Origin: Capitella teleta
Lineage: Eukaryota > Annelida > Polychaeta > Capitellidae
Reading direction: 5' to 3'
DNA: 64,000 bases
Assembly: GCA_000328365.1 (NCBI GenBank)
Contig: KB306105.1
Span: 245,629-309,628 of the forward strand
The notes beneath the pieces are model-generated. The model did not search any database and was not told where the DNA came from. It saw only the letters and a list, made by a program, of their open reading frames with translations. Within the stretch, counting starts at the first letter, position 1; each line of letters starts with the position of its first letter. Positions 60,201 through 64,000 of this stretch are shown here, one piece after another. The position numbers and the translations under genes were made by a program.

Positions 60201-61990
60201 GTGCACTCGGCGCCCGTCGTACATCCAGAGCCAACAGTCCTGGCATCGCACGATGTCCTATCGTCATTGATCACATATCCATCCCTACAGTCACAAGTGG
60301 CTGGAGATCCAGTACACTCACTGTTAGCAACAGCGTCACTGCAATCGGCTTCTCCAGAACAAGGATCACCAATCTCCCTTCGGATGCACTCCATGCGGTC
60401 GCCACTAGCGTAGTATCCTGACAAACACGCACAACTTCCAGCAGCACATTCGCTCGCCGTAACAGCTGCACTGCAATCCGAGTCAACACTGCAAGCATCT
60501 TCAATTCTTCTTTTGATGCACACCGTGGTGTCCGGGGTGTAATACCCCGCCAGGCAAGTGCACTGCCCTCCCAGGCAATCACTGTGGGCCACTGCGTCGG
60601 AGCAATCCTGGGTCGTTATGCAGGTATCGTCGCCAATCTTCCTTTTGGTGCATACTGCGTTGGTGTCAGTGTATCCCGAACCACACTGACAGGTGCCGTC
60701 TCTGCACAGACTTCCACTCACCCCTACCTGGCACTGCTCGTCCGTCGAACATGGGTCTCCAATCTGTCGGGCGTTGCACATGGTATTGTCACTGTTTCCT
60801 AAATAGTTATCCTGACAAAGACATTCTCCGCTTTCACATCTGCTGTGAGGGATGGCGTCGTTGCAATCAGTGTCCAAGTGACACGTGTCGTGGATCTTCC
60901 CTGCAATCAACAAAGCAATGTCATAGCAATGCGACCCTTAGCAACCAAACTTACTTTTGGTGCACAGAGTATTGTCCTGACTGCTGATGTAACCAGAGTT
61001 ACAGAAACATTGGGCATTCGTGCAGTTGCTGTTAGACACAGCGGCGCTGCAGTCGATCTGCTTGATACAAGAATCTTGGATTTTCCCTGCAAACCATAAT
61101 TAGAGCAACAGGGACACGTCTTGAATCACATACTTCGCTCACAGGCTCCGTTCTCGATGTAGTACCCTGGCTGACACTCGCATGTCTTTGAGGCAGCTGG
61201 GCAGTACGTGTCAGATATGGCATCCGCGCAGTCCGGGTCCGTGGCGCAAGGATCGCCTAACTCTCCTGGGTGAAACCATACGTAGATTGTTACAAATCTA
61301 GAACGATGGAGAATGGGGGTGCTTGTGGTTAAGTAGTGAGGAGTTGTATATTTCCCGCATTTATCACATCGACTGGTGTCGGCAATTATGTGTATGAATA
61401 TGGACTAACTCTTTCGGCAGGTAAGTCCGTCATCCTCCATGATATATCCAGACAGACATCGACATGTGGCTCCTATGACGCTCGGCCCTGAAGGACCATA
61501 GCACTCGGAATTGGCGACGTAATCGCTACACACGCAGCAGTTTTTGTTCATGTGACACGGGTCGCCTATCAACTTCCCTGAAAGAGATTCAGAGGAAGGT
61601 ATCAGCAAGACGACGAAAGCATACGATGCATCAACCACGATGTGGTGCCAATCGCACTCTTCATGACAATGGATCCAGGCTTAATGCAATCTTCACTCAC
61701 TCTCATCGGATGCATCGGCGCAGTCAGCGCTGCCGTCCAGCACCCACGCCATTGGAATGCAGTTGTCGTCCCCAGTCGTGCATTTGAACTTGCTCTTGCC
61801 GGACGACGGATCATTGATGCAGAAACCGGTTCCTGTAATGAATATTCATGAGAATGACGTCACACCTATCTGGTTCCATGACCTTCATCCGTGTTGTCGC
61901 CACAGTCGTTGATGGTGTTGTTGACGAGGTCTTTCAGGATGCAGACTCCATTGGCACACTGGAATTCGGTGGCATCGTCACAGGCATCGA
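54255..61990 (-). CDS. LDLa/EB-repeat single-pass membrane receptor (5' end not found)
   Basis: Fourteen in-frame exons on the minus strand: 61990-61883, 61832-61701, 61577-61410, 61265-61134, 61086-60955, 60900-59578, 59523-58351, 57478-57457, 56374-56337, 56275-56182, 56134-56078, 56026-55881, 55187-55098 and 54328-54255 (stop TAA). All extracellular junctions up to the 22-bp exon start are phase 1. Two LDL-receptor class A modules come first (CADASDE and CGDNTDE calcium-site ends), then about 22 EB/EGF-like repeats of 42-46 residues with the pattern C-x5-C-x8-C-x4-C-x-C-x2-GY-x8-C: three on single exons, ten on the 1.3-kb exon, nine on the next, the last degenerate. A 22-bp microexon (AQAVTKKE) leads to a transmembrane helix (AVIAVVIAMILAAIVAFIVW) and a cytoplasmic tail of about 130 residues. 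Roughly 1,230 residues are visible. A cell-surface adhesion or recognition receptor is likely; the ligand is unknown. The amino-terminal exons and signal peptide are not recognised. Confidence 0.85.
56691..57131. mobile_element. TTAA-flanked 433-bp MITE, copy 3 (best preserved ends)
   Basis: Element 56695-57127 in an intron of the EB/LDLa receptor gene, with TTAA at 56691-56694 and 57128-57131. Ends AGAGGACCTCTG and CAGAGGTCCTCT are perfect inverted repeats, and each end is itself nearly palindromic. Confidence 0.9.
57132..58350 (-). other. Intronic DNA of the EB/LDLa receptor around the microexon
   Basis: Apart from the 22-bp exon at 57457-57478 no coding sequence was recognised. Confidence 0.6.
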
Positions 61991-63219
61991 CTGAAGTTAT
62001 GGAAAGTGGACAAGATTAGACATATAAACAAGACGGTGAAGGATGAGTTTGTCTTTACTGAATGTCTTAGATTAAGTCAGAAGTTTTTTTGTTTTTTTTT
62101 TGTATGTGGCATAATCCAGTTAACTCTCTGGGAAGTCGATGTTTATGCTCGTGTAGATTTAGCCGAGTACTTCTGGAGCCGAATACCCTCACTCGGCTTC
62201 CGGCTTCGCCTCTGGTGGTTATCTGGCTCTAGAAGTCAAATCTATCCGAGCAAAGAAATCTCCTGCGCGTAATATATCTCTTAATTATTTCGAGAAATTT
62301 AAGTCATGGCAGACTTTGTGCGCGATTTGTGATGAAGTTCATTTCTTGACATGGGGAACGAAATTCTTGCTTGGGGTAGATTATAATTTTGGTTTGATAG
62401 ACAAGAGGAATTTCTCTGCTTCAGGTCCCCAAACTCAAAGTTCTCGAATGCTTGATATCGGCTGAAAGATATAGTTCAGTGATAGTTTTTGTTATACTTT
62501 TGACACTTTGATACCTCGGCCCTATTAGTTGCTTTTGGCTGTTGCAGCTGGAGGCGTATTTATCCGATGCTCGCTTAATTGGTGCAAACGGTAAAGAAAT
62601 CCATGCAAACGTGCGTAAGTTTGGACAAATGCCCGGACAAATCGCGAACATGTTGCCCTTAGGTCATTATAACTACAACGGAACACATTCCAATCAGCGT
62701 TTCAAATCATTATTGCACATTTTGATAAACGAGGCGATCATTTTATTCTGGTTCCCAAGGCTATGCAGACCAACAAAAGCATTCAATGTGTATCAGTGAA
62801 TTACCAAGACCCAAACGAGCATACCTGTTACTTCTCTTTGAAGTTCACTATCTTATTGCTATTACACAATAGCTGTTTTGTTGGCCTAATTACTGTAATC
62901 TGGTTTTAATATTTACATCAAAAGGTCTTTTATGTGCCCCAAGAGATACATTTGGTCCTTTTTCATCGACCGTTGGTCAACTGATTGCTTATATTTTGGA
63001 TTTTGTCTTCATCTGTGTGAATTATAGAAAGTGTTTACCCTAGCCTAGCCATTCTCCGTCTGTATATTTTGTCTTCTGCTATTAGTGATATTCAGCACAC
63101 ATTGGCTCCGGCACACTTGAACTATATTCAACATTTAATTATGACGGAGTGTCAATAGTAATGTAAGTCCGTGGTTCTATGTGTGTAACCCACACATAAC
63201 CTCTACCTATACCTGGCCA
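61991..63219. other. Upstream of the last recognised receptor exon
   Basis: Probably intron of the receptor gene, since its first visible exon begins at an acceptor in phase 1. No further LDLa, EB or signal-peptide exon was recognised. Confidence 0.4.
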
Positions 63220-63400
63220 TCAAGGAGAGGTAGTGGACGAGTGATTAGCGTGCTCGCCTCGAAAGGGCTTTGCGCTGGCCACTGGAGGTTCCACCACCAA
63301 CCCTGTGTCCTGGGGTAAGGCATTTAACTTTTGCTTACCTCCTCCCGCCACATAAGCCTTAGTTCAGGATTCCGAAGTTAAATAAGCCTCACGAAAAAGA

Positions 63401-63431
<31 letters not shown>

Positions 63432-63432
63432 C
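63220..63432 (+). mobile_element. tRNA-derived SINE (family 2)
   Basis: Head with an A-box-like TAGTGGACGAGTGATTAGCG (Leu/Ser-tRNA style, about 63227-63246) and a degenerate B box GGTTCCACCACC (about 63287-63298). The body ends in an (AAAAC)n tail at about 63401-63432. It is unrelated in sequence to family 1. Confidence 0.75.
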
Positions 63433-64000
63433 ATTCAGCCATTAGTGAATATGTATCATGGACACAGTCGCAAAATTGATGTTTTTGTCTCCGTTTCTTC
63501 TTGTTTGTGTGAAATTTCATAGTTGATTATAGAAGGAAATAAGTTGACACTGCGTACTGTGAAGATAGAGTAACAGACGGACAATGTCATACCATGCGGA
63601 TATCGCATGGACTTTGCATTTCTATTACGGATATTATATGAATGTTCCGAAAAGCTCGGAGAATTGTCTGTATAAAGCTAGAAGAATTGATATATAGACA
63701 ACTTGAAACATCATTTGATGGCGACAAGAGAATTGGGCTGCAATTAAGGTAATTAAAAGCCAGATATCAACATTAAACGAAATGTGTATAACGAACAAGA
63801 ATTGATGAAAGAAAAATTAAGCCTTGATTTGCTTCGTTTCTTGACGATACAGAAATCTCAAAGACGCCCGCATTTAAAATAGACAGGACGATTAGCTTTG
63901 TTCGCAATAATAATTAATTGGTAGAATCAATTAATTTATTACAAGATAATTACACTGATGGGTTTTAACTTAGGTGTAACTTGCTTAATTGGAGAACAGC
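63433..64000. other. AT-rich DNA at the window end
   Basis: Nothing recognised. Confidence 0.4.

Noticed and set aside
58529-60413. Plus-strand frames of up to 206 codons over the EB-repeat exons
   Set aside because: Antisense shadows of the minus-strand exons; no independent domain or splice pattern.
62006-62799. Frames of 76-88 codons upstream of the receptor exons
   Set aside because: No LDLa, EB or signal-peptide features and overlapping frames on opposite strands.
63227-63298. Possible Leu/Ser tRNA gene
   Set aside because: B box is degenerate and the segment leads into a SINE body with an AAAAC tail.

Overview
Eukaryotic genomic DNA from a marine invertebrate. The best guess is a deuterostome, most likely an echinoderm, with hemichordate or cephalochordate as alternatives; this is an inference from content. 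The window has AT-rich intergenic DNA, split genes with GT-AG introns, EB/LDLa, SRCR and vWD domain proteins, remnants of a NACHT-type immune gene, a Ty1/copia element, tRNA-derived SINEs, jockey/CR1-like LINEs and several DNA transposons. No rRNA, tRNA gene or CRISPR was seen. One assembly gap lies at 24492-24808.

Layout. 1-1750: minus-strand Ty1/copia fossil, cut by the window edge. 3233-5515: minus-strand bHLH transcription factor with a recognisable CCAAT/TATA promoter and one large intron. 7821-8524: TTAA-flanked MITE. 10327-11190: small vWD-domain gene (copy A, plus). 12.5-18.5 kb: microsatellites, a broken Kelch gene abutting a MITE, and a decayed LINE. 19424-20231: terminal exon of an F-box gene. 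20947-23849: hAT remnant and a dead pogo/Tigger-like transposon. 25736-26714: SRCR gene. 28058-28938: second vWD gene (copy B, minus), an inverted paralogue of copy A. 32-37.4 kb: foldback repeat, MITE, full tRNA-derived SINE and a pogo-type non-autonomous element. 38878-52678: PH-domain gene with eight coding exons, whose 10.7-kb last intron holds a LINE nested in an older LINE and a triplicated NACHT-gene remnant. 54255-61990: minus-strand gene for a single-pass membrane protein with two LDLa modules and about 22 EB-like repeats; its 5' end is not found in the window. 63.2 kb: a second, unrelated tRNA-derived SINE.

Relations. The PH gene and the EB/LDLa receptor gene converge tail to tail near 53.5 kb. 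The two vWD genes have matching exon lengths and shared intron sequence, so they arose by inverted duplication. Secreted or surface cysteine-rich proteins (vWD twins, SRCR, EB/LDLa receptor) and a decayed NACHT gene occur together, which fits an innate-immunity or adhesion neighbourhood, but that is only an inference. All exon models come from reading frames and splice-site phase by eye, without transcript support.
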